Assembly: GCA_022845955.1 (NCBI GenBank)
Contig: AP025576.1
Span: 1,922,001-1,986,000 of the forward strand
Reading direction: 5' to 3'
DNA: 64,000 nucleotides
Origin: Lachnospiraceae bacterium
GTDB taxonomy: Bacteria > Bacillota > Clostridia > Lachnospirales > Lachnospiraceae
Part shown: one piece after another, positions 1 to 9,714 of the stretch
Layout of the letters: every line of letters begins with the position of its first letter
Position numbering within the stretch: position 1 is the stretch's first letter
Notes under the pieces: model-generated
The model's database searches: none
What the model saw: only the letters and a program-made list of their open reading frames with translations
Told to the model about the DNA's origin: nothing
Program-made: the position numbers and the translations under genes

Positions 1-2
1 CA

Positions 3-1025
3 AGGGCACAGGGAAATTATGCACCCGTTACAGCAATCGCAAAGGATGTGAAGGATAAGCTGGGCGGAGAAACGATAGGCGTCATTTTCCCTATTCTTTC
101 CAGAAACCGTTTTGCCATCTGCCTGCGCGGCATTGCCATGGGGGCGAAGAAGGTGGTGCTGATGCTGAGCTATCCCAGCGATGAGGTGGGAAATGAACTG
201 GTTTCCCTGGATCAGCTGGATGCGGCGGGAGTGAACCCTTACAGTGATGTGCTGACACTGGAAAAATACAGGGAGCTGTTCGGTGAGAATAAGCATCCTT
301 TTACCGGTGTGGACTATGTGGCTTATTACAGCGGCTTAATCCGGGAATCCGGTGCGGAAGTGGAAGTGATTTTTGCGAATAACCCGAGAGAAATCTTACA
401 TTATACAAGGAATGTGCTCACCTGTGATATCCACAGCAGGGCACGTACCAAGCGGATATTGAAGGAGAGCGGCGCACAGGCGGTATGCGGCCTGGACGAT
501 ATCCTTAATGAATCCGTGGACGGAAGCGGCTGCAATGAGAAATACGGCCTGCTGGGTTCCAATAAATCCACAGAGGACACCATTAAGCTGTTCCCCAGGG
601 ATTGTACGGAGCTGGTGTTGGATATCCAGGCCCAGATTCTGGCTAAGACCGGTAAACATGTGGAAGTTATGGTATACGGCGACGGCGCTTTCAAGGATCC
701 GGTAGGAAAGATCTGGGAGCTGGCCGACCCCTGTGTTGCTGTGGCAAATACGGAAGGGCTGGAAGGAACCCCTAACGAAGTGAAGCTGAAATACCTGGCG
801 GACAATGATTTCAAGGAGCTGTCCGGCGAGGCGTTAAAGGAAGCGATTTCCTCCAGAATCAAAGGAAAGAAGGATAATCTGGTGGGAGATATGGCGTCCC
901 AGGGAACGACACCCAGAAGGCTTACGGATTTGATCGGATCGCTGTGCGATTTGACCAGCGGATCCGGTGATAAGGGGACTCCCGTTATTCTGGTGCAGGG
1001 ATATTTTGATAACTTCACGGATTAA
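3..1025 (+). CDS. CofE-like (F420-0:L-glutamate ligase family) protein, 5' truncated
   Basis: The frame is open from the left edge of the window, so the true start lies upstream; 340 codons are visible before the TAA. The stretch RAQGNYAPVTAIAKDV at the edge, ILSRNRFAICLRG after it, and a long C-terminal half with SxGDKGTPVILVQGYFDN are what I associate with Clostridia proteins annotated as coenzyme F420-0:L-glutamate ligase. That family adds glutamate through gamma linkages to an acceptor in a GTP-dependent reaction. I see no other F420 gene here, and Lachnospiraceae are not known to make F420, so the real acceptor is unknown. The gene ends 45 bases before a clear terminator and looks like the last gene of its unit. 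The family call is from recognition only, without alignment. Confidence 0.6.
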   Translation, partial: RAQGNYAPVTAIAKDVKDKLGGETIGVIFPILSRNRFAICLRGIAMGAKKVVLMLSYPSDEVGNELVSLDQLDAAGVNPYSDVLTLEKYRELFGENKHPFTGVDYVAYYSGLIRESGAEVEVIFANNPREILHYTRNVLTCDIHSRARTKRILKESGAQAVCGLDDILNESVDGSGCNEKYGLLGSNKSTEDTIKLFPRDCTELVLDIQAQILAKTGKHVEVMVYGDGAFKDPVGKIWELADPCVAVANTEGLEGTPNEVKLKYLADNDFKELSGEALKEAISSRIKGKKDNLVGDMASQGTTPRRLTDLIGSLCDLTSGSGDKGTPVILVQGYFDNFTD

Positions 1026-1070
1026 TGAAATCTATAATGTGTATTTTCCTTCCTGAGGGATAGGATTCAG

Positions 1071-1109
1071 AAAGGCGTTGGCTTATTTTTAACAGGCCGG
1101 CGCCTTTTT
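1071..1109 (+). terminator. Rho-independent terminator after the CofE-like gene
   Basis: A 12 bp stem (AAAGGCGTTGGC against GCCGGCGCCTTT, with two G-U pairs) and a loop of about 12 bases is followed by a run of T. It separates the ligase-like gene from the lipoprotein gene. Confidence 0.85.
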
Positions 1110-1228
1110 CATGGAATAAAGTGATGGTAATTCTATATCTTACCAAATCCATTTTCTACTTATACATAGTAATAATTTGGAAAAGGGATTATAGTGTATG
1201 TAACGAAATATTTAATGGGAGGACAGCA

Positions 1229-2239
1229 ATGCGGAAAAGTATGAATGTTTTAAAATGCGGATTATGTGTAGTTCTTGTTAATGCTATCTTACTTGGAGGA
1301 TGCGGTGTGGATTCGGACAAAAAAGAGGGATCCATTGACGTGAGTGAACCGGAAGCGGTGGAAGAGAGCATACAACAGCCGTCAAATATGGAAACGGAAA
1401 CGGGGACGGAAGAATCAGGCATTGCCGCCGCTGTTATGGAAACCGAAGAAAAAGAAGATACCCATAATTTGGAAATTCTTCAGAAAATGAAAGAATTATA
1501 TGAAAACGGTGAATATCTGGAAGCGGTGAAGGCTGTCCGGGATATGGATAAGGATGGTGAATTATCACCGAAAGTAATTGCCTTGAGAAATGAGATTATA
1601 AGGGGAAATGAGGAATATTTTGCGACCCAGGTTGACGCAGCCTTTGAGAACAGAGATTATTTTCTGATAGAAACTTTAATGAATTTTTTCGAAATAGATA
1701 AAGAACAAAGGTCGGAATATAATTTCGTAAAGAAAATGCAGGGAGAATATGTTCTTTTGGATAAACCAGACAGTGATATCTGCGTGGTTATCGATGGATA
1801 TGAGATTCAGGAAAATGATGAGAAAACCATGTTTTCCTATAAAAAGGTAAAGCCTTTAGAAGGTGTTGACTATGTGGAAGGCAGATTATCCATGGATAAT
1901 GGTGCCGAAGTTGAAGAAGTAAACGTGGGGGTAATTGCAATTACCCATGAGAATGGTACCGTTATGAAGTACGTATCGGCTTTAGGACTGGAAAATCTGG
2001 ATAGAATAGAAGCCAGAGAACGTGAAGAAAAGGAAAGCGAAAGGCAAAAAGAAAGGGAGTATCTGGCCAATGAACCCAGCATTGGTATGACGAAAGATGA
2101 AGTGAAACGTTCAAATTGGGGAAGTCCGAAGGAAATTAACAAAACCACTTATGTATGGGGCATTACTGAACAGTGGGTTTATTCTGGCAATAGGTATATT
2201 TATTTTGAAGAGGGCGTTGTTACCGCCATCAGCGAATAG
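1229..2239 (+). CDS. Lipoprotein with C-terminal SmpA/BamE-like domain
   Basis: 336 residues from the ATG at 1229, which has GGGAGG seven bases upstream; the frame extends further up without a better start. The N-terminus is a lipoprotein signal (basic MRKSMNV, hydrophobic core, lipobox LLGGC, Cys near residue 22), so the protein should be anchored outside the membrane. A Glu-rich linker follows, then a region around residues 80-140 that could be helical repeats. The last 50 residues (GMTKDEVKRSNWGSP, then EQWVY, YIYF and VVTAIS) look like the small alpha/beta domain of the SmpA/OmlA (BamE) family, which in Gram-positives occurs in lipoproteins of unknown role. The gene is visibly richer in A and T than its neighbours. 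It is monocistronic between two terminators. Function unknown. Confidence 0.75.
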   Translation: MRKSMNVLKCGLCVVLVNAILLGGCGVDSDKKEGSIDVSEPEAVEESIQQPSNMETETGTEESGIAAAVMETEEKEDTHNLEILQKMKELYENGEYLEAVKAVRDMDKDGELSPKVIALRNEIIRGNEEYFATQVDAAFENRDYFLIETLMNFFEIDKEQRSEYNFVKKMQGEYVLLDKPDSDICVVIDGYEIQENDEKTMFSYKKVKPLEGVDYVEGRLSMDNGAEVEEVNVGVIAITHENGTVMKYVSALGLENLDRIEAREREEKESERQKEREYLANEPSIGMTKDEVKRSNWGSPKEINKTTYVWGITEQWVYSGNRYIYFEEGVVTAISE

Positions 2240-2268
2240 AATAGCGGACCATCCCTGCAGGCAATATA

Positions 2269-2330
2269 AAAAGCACGAGGTCCTTTCTGCGTAATCGATC
2301 GGAAAGGATCCCGTGCTTTGTTTCGTTTTT
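2269..2330 (+). terminator. Rho-independent terminator after the lipoprotein gene
   Basis: An 18 bp imperfect stem, AAAGCACG...CCTTTC against GAAAGG...CGTGCTTT, has a 14-base loop and a T-rich tail. The 200 bases from here to the glycosidase gene contain no gene; I could not pick out a convincing promoter there, although one is expected. Confidence 0.85.
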
Positions 2331-2527
2331 CCATCCGTATACACCGGGCTGCTATTCACCTGGAGAAATATTTGTCATTCGAAAATAGCATAAATGGTAG
2401 AAATTGCAATGTTTCCAGGAAAATGCGCTTAGAATTTTGCAATAAAAAGCGGTACCATGACAGAAGAAGCAGGCAGGACAGGTGAGATCCGGGTAAGCCC
2501 GGGTGGGAGAAAGAAGGAGGAAACGCG

Positions 2528-4987
2528 ATGGGATTGGACATCAAAATCACCAGGGATACCATATGGATGAAGAGGCCGTCATCCTGGTGGCATGATATGT
2601 ACCGGGAAGGGCTGGTGAGCGGGAACGGCATCAACGGCGCTAATTTCTACGGAGGAAGCGGAGAACAGACCGTGTTGCTCGGCAGGCACGATCTGTGGCA
2701 TGGAGGGCGGAAGGATGAACTGCCGGATGTGCATGAGGCGCTTGCACAAACCCGCCGGGACATGGAGGAAGGCAGGTGGACGCAGGCCAGCTGGGTGCTG
2801 TCGGACCGGCTGAAGGAGAAGGGATACGAATCCCGGCTGGAGGCGCCGCTTCCCCTTGCGGATATCAGGGTGTCCATACGGCCTCTGGGGAGTTTTTCCG
2901 GCTACCGGAGAGCGGTGCAGATGGACAGGGCAGAGGTTTCCAGCCGGTGGACATCGAAAGAAACGGTTTTCCGGTGTGACGGGTTTGTGTCCAGGGCTGA
3001 TGATGTCATCTGTCTCAGGTATCGGGCTTCCGGTCCGGTACTGGACGTAAAACTGGGGATGGATATGCATGTCCAGCCCGGAAAAGAGCTGCCGGAAAGC
3101 TGCCGTCATATTGTGGAAACCAGGGAGAGCAGGACAGACGGCAACCGGATTTTCTATTCGGCTGCGGATGAGGAAGGAAATTATTACGGAGCCGTATTAA
3201 AGGTAAGCAGGACAGAAAGAATGCAGGAGGGGAAGCTGGAAGAGTGGTACGGCTGTCTGCGGATAACGGGGGCGGAGGAAATCCAGGTTCTTGTAAAGAC
3301 CTTTGCAAAGAAAAAAAGCAGGGAAGAGGGGCTGGCAGAGGCCCTTGCGCGGCTGGAGGAGACTGCGGGGGATTATGAGCAGCTTCTGGAACGGCATAAG
3401 GAACTGCACGCGAAGCTGTATCACAGTGCGGGCTTTTGTACGGATGGATACGTTGGGCGCTGCAACGAGTCGCTTCTGGAGGAGGCCTTTGATGGGGAAC
3501 AGCCGGCGGAACTGATGGAAAAGCTGTGGAAATACGGCAGGTATCTGTTCCTTTGCGGAGGACACCCGGAGAGCAATCCGTTCCCGCTATACGGCCTTTG
3601 GTGCGGGGATTATGAACCTATGTGGCCTCATAATATGGCAAATGAAAACCTGCAGATGATTTACTGGCATTGTTTTGCCGGCAATCTCCTGCCCATGCAT
3701 CATTCCGTATTCCGTTATTATAATGAGAGGCTGGAAAGCTTCCGGCAGAATGCCGGACGGCTGTACGGCTGCCGGGGTATCTATATGACGGCAGGGACCA
3801 CTCCCGGTGTGGCGTCCCCTACCCAGGTGGTGCCGGTCATTATGAACTGGGTGGGTGCCGCCGGCTGGCTGGCCGCCCATTATTATAAATATCTGGAATA
3901 TGAAAAAGAGGATGTGCGGGCCTTTACGGAAGAAATCTATCCGTTCCTGGATGAAACCGCCCGATTTTATGAGGATTTCATCACTTTCTATCCGGACGGA
4001 AGAATCAAGCTTTATCCCAGCGTTTCTCCGGAAAATACGCCGCAGAATTTCATGCCGCCGCCGGACAGGATTGTGCCCCATCCCATGCCTACCACCATCA
4101 ATTCCACCATTGATCTGGCTATTGTCAGAGAATTTTTTACCCATATGCTTTTGCTGGCGGAGCGCATGGAGAAAAAGGAGCTGCCGGATCAGGGGATCGG
4201 CGGGGAACGAAAGAAAACATGGAAACGGATACTGGACGCCATTCCCCCGTATGCCGTCAACGGGGAAGGCGCCGTGCGGGAATGGCAGGAGGCGTTGTTC
4301 GAGGATCGGTATGATCACATGCATTTATCCCATATTTATCCCGTTTTTCCGGGGGAGGAAATCAATTCCGTACAGCAGCCGGAGCTGATGGGGGCTTTCC
4401 GGAAGGCGGTGGCGCTGCGGCGGATCGAAGCCCAGACCGGATGGTCCATGGCGCATATGGCCGCCATTTATGCCAGGTTTGACCAGGGAGAGGAAGCGGC
4501 GGCATGTCTGGACAACATGGCAAAAGCCTGTCTGCTTCCCAACTTTTTTACCCTGCATAACGATTACCGGGGCATGGGGATTACCATGGATATGGATCCG
4601 GCCCCCATACAGCTGGATGCGGCGGAGGGGTATGTGAATGCGGTACAGGAAATGCTTCTTTTTGCCTCCGGGGATCTGCTGAAGCTGCTGCCGGCCCTTC
4701 CCAGGCGGCTGGAGAAAGGGGAGATCCACAATTTCCGTTTCCCGGACGGTACTCTGTCGATGGCGTGGGATGCCGGAAAAGGAGCGCTGCGGGCAGAGCT
4801 TACCATGTGCAGAAAAACAAGCCTGCTTCTGAGCATACCGGCCAGGTTTGAAGGGGTGCGGTCCTCCGGTACCGGGGCGGAGCTGCTTCCCGGAAAACCG
4901 CAGAATGATTTTCTGGTGTACCGTCTGGTTTCCGATGGGCCGGGAAGTCGGATCCTGTTGGAAACGGGAGCGCATAGCGGGTCATAA
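2528..4987 (+). CDS. GH95-like glycoside hydrolase (alpha-L-fucosidase/alpha-L-galactosidase type)
   Basis: 819 residues, started at the ATG preceded by AAGGAGG. There is no signal peptide, so it is probably cytoplasmic. The layout fits GH95: an N-terminal beta-sandwich (about 1-270), a linker, an (alpha/alpha)6 barrel (about 320-690) and a C-terminal beta domain. The known GH95 active site can be traced: the Asn pair as Asn372-Glu-Asn374 in the segment before QMIYW, the acid as Glu502 in PSVSPEN, and Asp697 in the QLDAAEG segment that precedes LLPALP. GH95 enzymes release L-fucose or L-galactose by inversion. The flanking pectin genes suggest the target is a side chain of rhamnogalacturonan or a related glycan. 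The match is by motif, and the N-terminal region is more divergent than usual, so the exact sugar cannot be given. Confidence 0.75.
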   Translation: MGLDIKITRDTIWMKRPSSWWHDMYREGLVSGNGINGANFYGGSGEQTVLLGRHDLWHGGRKDELPDVHEALAQTRRDMEEGRWTQASWVLSDRLKEKGYESRLEAPLPLADIRVSIRPLGSFSGYRRAVQMDRAEVSSRWTSKETVFRCDGFVSRADDVICLRYRASGPVLDVKLGMDMHVQPGKELPESCRHIVETRESRTDGNRIFYSAADEEGNYYGAVLKVSRTERMQEGKLEEWYGCLRITGAEEIQVLVKTFAKKKSREEGLAEALARLEETAGDYEQLLERHKELHAKLYHSAGFCTDGYVGRCNESLLEEAFDGEQPAELMEKLWKYGRYLFLCGGHPESNPFPLYGLWCGDYEPMWPHNMANENLQMIYWHCFAGNLLPMHHSVFRYYNERLESFRQNAGRLYGCRGIYMTAGTTPGVASPTQVVPVIMNWVGAAGWLAAHYYKYLEYEKEDVRAFTEEIYPFLDETARFYEDFITFYPDGRIKLYPSVSPENTPQNFMPPPDRIVPHPMPTTINSTIDLAIVREFFTHMLLLAERMEKKELPDQGIGGERKKTWKRILDAIPPYAVNGEGAVREWQEALFEDRYDHMHLSHIYPVFPGEEINSVQQPELMGAFRKAVALRRIEAQTGWSMAHMAAIYARFDQGEEAAACLDNMAKACLLPNFFTLHNDYRGMGITMDMDPAPIQLDAAEGYVNAVQEMLLFASGDLLKLLPALPRRLEKGEIHNFRFPDGTLSMAWDAGKGALRAELTMCRKTSLLLSIPARFEGVRSSGTGAELLPGKPQNDFLVYRLVSDGPGSRILLETGAHSGS

Positions 4988-5124
4988 AATTGCCATTTAT
5001 CCCGGTACATGGTAAAATATATACCGGCAGGAGCCGGGCGGATAAGAGAATTTAAGGTTCTCTGTCTGCGGAAATAAACGGGAATGGGTACATCCACAGA
5101 TAATGAGGGGAAGTAAGGTGGCAT

Positions 5125-7440
5125 ATGAAAATCTCTTTCAGGGAACGGCGCGGCGGAAAATATCAAAACCGTATATTCGTCCTTTTATTGCTGATGGCGT
5201 CGGTGCCATTGCTGATCGCGGGGGTTATCTCTTATAAAATTTATATGGATGAGGTGACCAAGCAGACCGATTTGTCCATGGAAGCTATCGAGACGCAGAT
5301 ATACAACGATGTGGAGGTAGTCCTTTCCTCTATCCGGCAGTATTATCTGGAAAACTCCTCCTCGGAGGAAATGGAATGGCTGATGACGACGGACAGCATT
5401 CCCTACAGGGAATACAGCAATTTATACGATGCGCAGAAGCTGCTGAAAGGGCCTACTTATATCGATGATTATGTGGGGAAATATGCCTTTATCAATCTCG
5501 AAAAAGGGTGGATACTTACCAACAACGGTATGTACCGTCTGGATTCGGTTAAAAACGAAGGGCAGGTGCAGGATTTTCTGGAGAAAACCGGTGAGAATTA
5601 CTCCAGCCTGTTCTGGTGCAACAATATAGAGGAGCTTTCCCCCTACAACAACGGGGTAATCAAGAGCGACACGCTGGATGTGTCGGGCTTTTTGCTGGTG
5701 ATGAAGCTGCCGGGAAGCATAAGGCGGATGGAGCAGGTGGTGATGGTGGGCCTGAATCTGACCAAGCTGGAACAGCAGCTCCATAAAAGCCTGGCCGGGT
5801 ATGAGTTATGCGTGCTTGACTATGACGGGAATCCTCTGTTTGCTTCCGACGACGGCCTGGAAGCCTATTGTTCCGCCAATTTGGAGCAGCTGCAGAGCGG
5901 AAATGCTATCCGCAGTGTACCGCTTGCCAAAAATGTGGACTACCGCATCCGGGTGAGGGAGATATCCCCCAACGGCATGATATATGTCCTGGGTTATGAC
6001 CTTGGCAATGTGAGGGAAGGGGCGGGGAGGATCCTGTCCGTTTCCCTGATTATAACGGGGATCCTGGTGGTGCTGTTTCTGCTCAGCTGGATCTTTTCAG
6101 CTATTTTGTACCGGCCTGTCAGGAACCTGAAGGAATATGTAACCCAGGTGACCGGAGGCGGGGAACAGGAGCAGGATGAGTTCACTGCAATCCGGGAAAA
6201 TGTGGTGCAGCTGGTGGATACCAAGGACAGCCTGCAGCTTATGGTGCAGCAGCAGGAAAAAATGCTGGTGGAGCAGTTTTTACTGCGGGCGATCCGGGGA
6301 GGGATGACGCCGGAAGCGATGAGCAGCTTCCAGGAGCAGTTCCGCCTCCCGAAGGCCAGATGGTACCGTCTGCTGGCCGTTATGTGTATGCTGGAGGGGG
6401 AAACCAATGAAGAAAGCGAGCTGGAAACCGAGGCCCTGAGCATAACGGCGGCCAAGAAAATACCGGAGGAAATAAATGCGCTGCTGACGGCACCTGTATT
6501 CAGCATGAACGGGCAGATACTTCTTGTGATCGGTGCGGACGGTGAGGAGGAGCTGCAGGAGCGGACGCGTGAGATACATAGCGGCCTGACGGCATTTTTT
6601 GAAAAGGAATTCGGTTGTGCCATAATATCCGGGGTAAGCCAGCCCTTCCCAAGGCTGAAATATCTGCGCACCGCTTATAATGAATGTATGGAAACGCTGC
6701 GGAATACCGGGAAGCAGCATACGGATCACAGCGATATCACTTTTTATGAGGATATTACCCGCAATGACGGTATTATCAGCGGGTACGATTTTGTGATCGA
6801 AAATTCCATGACGAAGGCGGTGAATGACGGAAACGGGGAGGAAGCGGCCCAGCTGGTGGACAAATTTGTAAACAGCCTGTATAACAGGGAGATCGCCAGC
6901 CATGACAGGAGCTTTTTCCTGCACAGGCTGGTGGTTTCCGTGCTGTCGGTGCTGTCGGATGCGGGACTGTCCTCCAACCAGGTATTCAAGGAACGGTCAG
7001 AGGATGTCTTTTCCAAAATAAATGATATCTGTGAAAGTGATAAGCTCAAATCCTATCTGAACCGGCGCATTATCCAGCCGGCGGTGGAAGCGCTCAGGCA
7101 GTACCGCTATCATGCATCCTCCGATATTCTGCGCAGCATAATGGAGATTGTGGAGGAGACGCGCGGGGATATCACCCTGACGGAGTGTGCGGACAGGCTG
7201 AATTACCATCCCAGCTATATCTGGAAGGTGCTGAAGGCGGAACGGAATATGACCTTTACGGATCTGGTGAATCTGGAAAAGCTGAATGCCGCAAAAGAGC
7301 TGCTGCTGCATTCGGACTGTTCCATTTCGGAAATCGCGGAGCAGCTTAACTATGCCAACACCCAGAATTTTATCCGCTTTTTCAGCAAATATGAAAATAC
7401 CACGCCCGGCCGTTTCCGAAAGGAGCATCGGCAGGAGTAG
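5125..7440 (+). CDS. AraC-family regulator with membrane-anchored extracellular sensor (YesS-like)
   Basis: 771 residues. A first membrane helix (about 18-38) is followed by an extracellular sensor of about 260 residues, a second helix (about 301-325, SLIITGILVVLFLLSW) and a cytoplasmic part ending in two AraC helix-turn-helix motifs. The last 100 residues carry ITLTECADRLNYHPSYIWKV and ISEIAEQLNYANTQNFIRFF. The size and layout match Bacillus subtilis YesS (761 residues), the activator of the rhamnogalacturonan operon. The position between the GH95 gene and the importer genes supports control of this island in response to an external sugar fragment. The start at 5125 places a basic segment before the first helix. 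A terminator and a strong promoter lie between it and the transporter genes, so the regulator and its likely target operon are separate transcripts. Confidence 0.85.
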   Translation: MKISFRERRGGKYQNRIFVLLLLMASVPLLIAGVISYKIYMDEVTKQTDLSMEAIETQIYNDVEVVLSSIRQYYLENSSSEEMEWLMTTDSIPYREYSNLYDAQKLLKGPTYIDDYVGKYAFINLEKGWILTNNGMYRLDSVKNEGQVQDFLEKTGENYSSLFWCNNIEELSPYNNGVIKSDTLDVSGFLLVMKLPGSIRRMEQVVMVGLNLTKLEQQLHKSLAGYELCVLDYDGNPLFASDDGLEAYCSANLEQLQSGNAIRSVPLAKNVDYRIRVREISPNGMIYVLGYDLGNVREGAGRILSVSLIITGILVVLFLLSWIFSAILYRPVRNLKEYVTQVTGGGEQEQDEFTAIRENVVQLVDTKDSLQLMVQQQEKMLVEQFLLRAIRGGMTPEAMSSFQEQFRLPKARWYRLLAVMCMLEGETNEESELETEALSITAAKKIPEEINALLTAPVFSMNGQILLVIGADGEEELQERTREIHSGLTAFFEKEFGCAIISGVSQPFPRLKYLRTAYNECMETLRNTGKQHTDHSDITFYEDITRNDGIISGYDFVIENSMTKAVNDGNGEEAAQLVDKFVNSLYNREIASHDRSFFLHRLVVSVLSVLSDAGLSSNQVFKERSEDVFSKINDICESDKLKSYLNRRIIQPAVEALRQYRYHASSDILRSIMEIVEETRGDITLTECADRLNYHPSYIWKVLKAERNMTFTDLVNLEKLNAAKELLLHSDCSISEIAEQLNYANTQNFIRFFSKYENTTPGRFRKEHRQE

Positions 7441-7577
7441 AGGCGGGAGAAGTTGCGTACCGGCATAAAAACTTGGGCCGCCGGGAATAATCATTTTCTT
7501 AAAATCTGCAAAAAGATTTGGATTATCCTGGAAAAAGCGGCGGAAACATATTGATTATTGACGAGGGGAAAGGGCAT

Positions 7578-7616
7578 GGAATGCCCCGGGATACGGGGAT
7601 TCCGGCTCTTTTTTTT
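7578..7616 (+). terminator. Rho-independent terminator after the AraC regulator gene
   Basis: The stem GGAAT-CCCCG against CGGGGATTCC has one bulged G and is followed by GGCTC and eight T. It lies inside the 321-base gap 7441-7761, which also holds the transporter promoter. Confidence 0.75.
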
Positions 7617-7645
7617 GCGTCTTGGGATTGGAAAGATATTCCTCA

Positions 7646-7674
7646 TTGAAAATCGTGTTTTTGTATCTTATTAT
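7646..7674 (+). promoter_or_regulatory. Sigma-A type promoter of the oligosaccharide ABC operon
   Basis: TTGAAA, 17 bases, TATTAT. Transcription would begin near 7681, about 80 bases before the GTG start of the first permease gene. It is a likely target of the upstream AraC regulator, but I see no obvious repeated binding site. Confidence 0.65.
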
Positions 7675-7761
7675 GACCACAACAGGCAGCGGTGAGCTTA
7701 TATGCATACGGAGAGATCCCCTTGCAGCGCTGCCGGAATAGTAAAATAAGGAGGGCTTTTC

Positions 7762-8739
7762 GTGAGCGGACTAAAAAGCAAAGCAGCCGTTCCTGCCGCC
7801 GGGAGAAAGAAGGAATCCTTCTGGCATTTTGTGGCGGCGCATAAGTGGCTGTACATTTTGTTACTACCGGGCGTGCTTTATATGCTGGTATTTAATTACC
7901 TGCCTATGTTTGGTATTGTGATTGCATTCCAGGATTTCAGACCCTTCAGTGCGGACACGGCCATCGGCGCCTATCTGACCAGCGAATGGGTGGGACTGGC
8001 AAATTTCAGAAAGTTTTTTACCGGGTATGATTTTTTCATGCTTCTTAAAAATACGCTTTCTATTTCCATACTGAGTCTGGTTTTCTTTTTCCCGGCACCT
8101 ATCCTGCTGGCGCTTTTGTTAAATGAAATCAGGAGCCAGGGATACAAGCGGGTGACGCAGACGCTGGTTTACATTCCCCATTTTATTTCCCTTGTTATTG
8201 TGGCTACGCTGACCCAGCAGCTGTTCAGTACCACGGACGGCATTGTATACAAGATCATGGAGAATATTTTGGGACGGGGAAACGCGCCGGATATCCTGGC
8301 GACTCCCAAGTATTTTTACAGTCTTATCGTGGGACAGAATATATGGAAGGAAACAGGATACGGAACCATTATTTTCCTGGCGGCTCTTGCGGGTGTGGAT
8401 ATGGAGCTGTATGAGGCGGCCCGGATCGACGGGGCAGGACGCTGGAGGCTGATGTGGCATATTACCCTGCCGGCTATCCGGGGAACCATTGTTATCATGC
8501 TGATCCTGAAGGTGGGTTCCATATTGAACACCGGCTATGAACAGATTTTCCTGATGCAGAATGACCTGAACTATACGGCGTCGGAGGTGTTTGATACGTA
8601 TATTTACAACAAGGGCATTAAGCTGGCCCAGTATTCCATGGCAACGGCGGCCGGTGTGTTTAAGTCCGTGGTAAGCCTTATCATGGTGCTGGCCGCTAAT
8701 AAGATAGCCAAGCTGTGCGGCGAATCCGGTTTTTATTAA
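7762..8739 (+). CDS. Oligosaccharide ABC transporter permease, LplB/YteP type
   Basis: 325 residues starting at a GTG with AAGGAGGG upstream. The N-terminal segment PGVLYMLVFNYLPMFGIVIAF and the cytoplasmic loop EAARIDGAGRWRLMWHITLP (the EAA motif that docks the ATPase) identify a MalF-like inner-membrane permease of the LplB/YteP family with about six helices. It pairs with the next gene to form the channel. No ATPase gene is present in the island; importers of this type normally share an MsmX-like ATPase encoded elsewhere. The substrate is inferred from the neighbouring PL11 and PL22 genes to be an unsaturated rhamnogalacturonan or galacturonan oligosaccharide. Confidence 0.92.
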   Translation: MSGLKSKAAVPAAGRKKESFWHFVAAHKWLYILLLPGVLYMLVFNYLPMFGIVIAFQDFRPFSADTAIGAYLTSEWVGLANFRKFFTGYDFFMLLKNTLSISILSLVFFFPAPILLALLLNEIRSQGYKRVTQTLVYIPHFISLVIVATLTQQLFSTTDGIVYKIMENILGRGNAPDILATPKYFYSLIVGQNIWKETGYGTIIFLAALAGVDMELYEAARIDGAGRWRLMWHITLPAIRGTIVIMLILKVGSILNTGYEQIFLMQNDLNYTASEVFDTYIYNKGIKLAQYSMATAAGVFKSVVSLIMVLAANKIAKLCGESGFY

Positions 8740-8752
8740 GAGGAGGGATAAA

Positions 8753-9658
8753 ATGTCAAGAGTGCGTGAAGGCTCTACGATCAAGAGAAGTCCGGGCGAC
8801 CAGGCCGTGCAGGTTCTCATTTACCTGTTTGTAGGCGTGTGTGCGGTGGTTACGGTCCTGCCTTTCCTTTATGTGCTGGCAGGCTCCTTCGCTACGGAAA
8901 GGGAACTGACAGAACGGGCGTTTTTCATTATTCCCACAGAATTTTCATTAAACGCCTATAAATACATAATCCGGACCGGCGATGTTTTTAAAGGTCTGAA
9001 AAATTCCGTCGTGGTAACGGTGATCGGAACGGCGATAAATATGCTGTTTACCACCACGCTGGCCTATCCCCTTTCCCGGGCCTACCTGAGGGGGCGGAGT
9101 TTTTTTATCAATATGGTAATCATCACAATGCTGTTTTCCGGCGGTATGGTTCCCAGCTATCTGGTGGTGAGCGGGCTGGGGCTGACCAATACCTACTGGT
9201 CTTTGTGGCTGCCGGGCGCCATAAGTGCGTTCAATATGATCATTATCAAGAACTATTTCCAGGGGATTCCCAAGGAACTGGAGGAGGCGGCCCGGGTGGA
9301 CGGCTGTTCGGATCTGGGAATATTCCTGAAGATCATCCTTCCGCTGTCCAAGCCCACGATCGCTTCCGTATCCCTGTTTTACGCGGTAGGCCACTGGAAT
9401 TCCTATTTCAGCGCCATGCTGTATATCAGTGACAGAAGCAAGGAAGTGGTGCAGATCGCTTTAAGGAGGATCATATTCCTTGCCGGCGGCATCAATACCG
9501 ACGGAACCCCCATTGATTGGGGCGCGATGGGCCAGCCGCCGGAAAAAGCGGTGAAAATGGCCACGACGGTGGTGGCTACGGTTCCGATATTGATTATCTA
9601 TCCGTTTGTCCAGAAGTATTTTACCAAAGGTGTTATGGTCGGCGCCGTAAAGGGCTGA
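8753..9658 (+). CDS. Oligosaccharide ABC transporter permease, YtcP/LplC type
   Basis: 301 residues, 13 bases after the first permease gene, with AAGAGGAGGG before its ATG. It has about six membrane helices, the EAA loop EEAARVDGCSDLGIFLKIILP, and the family end ILIIYPFVQKYFTKGVMVGAVKG. It is the MalG-like partner of the preceding permease and is translated from the same message. Confidence 0.93.
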   Translation: MSRVREGSTIKRSPGDQAVQVLIYLFVGVCAVVTVLPFLYVLAGSFATERELTERAFFIIPTEFSLNAYKYIIRTGDVFKGLKNSVVVTVIGTAINMLFTTTLAYPLSRAYLRGRSFFINMVIITMLFSGGMVPSYLVVSGLGLTNTYWSLWLPGAISAFNMIIIKNYFQGIPKELEEAARVDGCSDLGIFLKIILPLSKPTIASVSLFYAVGHWNSYFSAMLYISDRSKEVVQIALRRIIFLAGGINTDGTPIDWGAMGQPPEKAVKMATTVVATVPILIIYPFVQKYFTKGVMVGAVKG

Positions 9659-9714
9659 TTAGACATAAACAGAAACAGCCAAACAAATGTATGGTATTTA
9701 AGGGAGGAAAAAAG

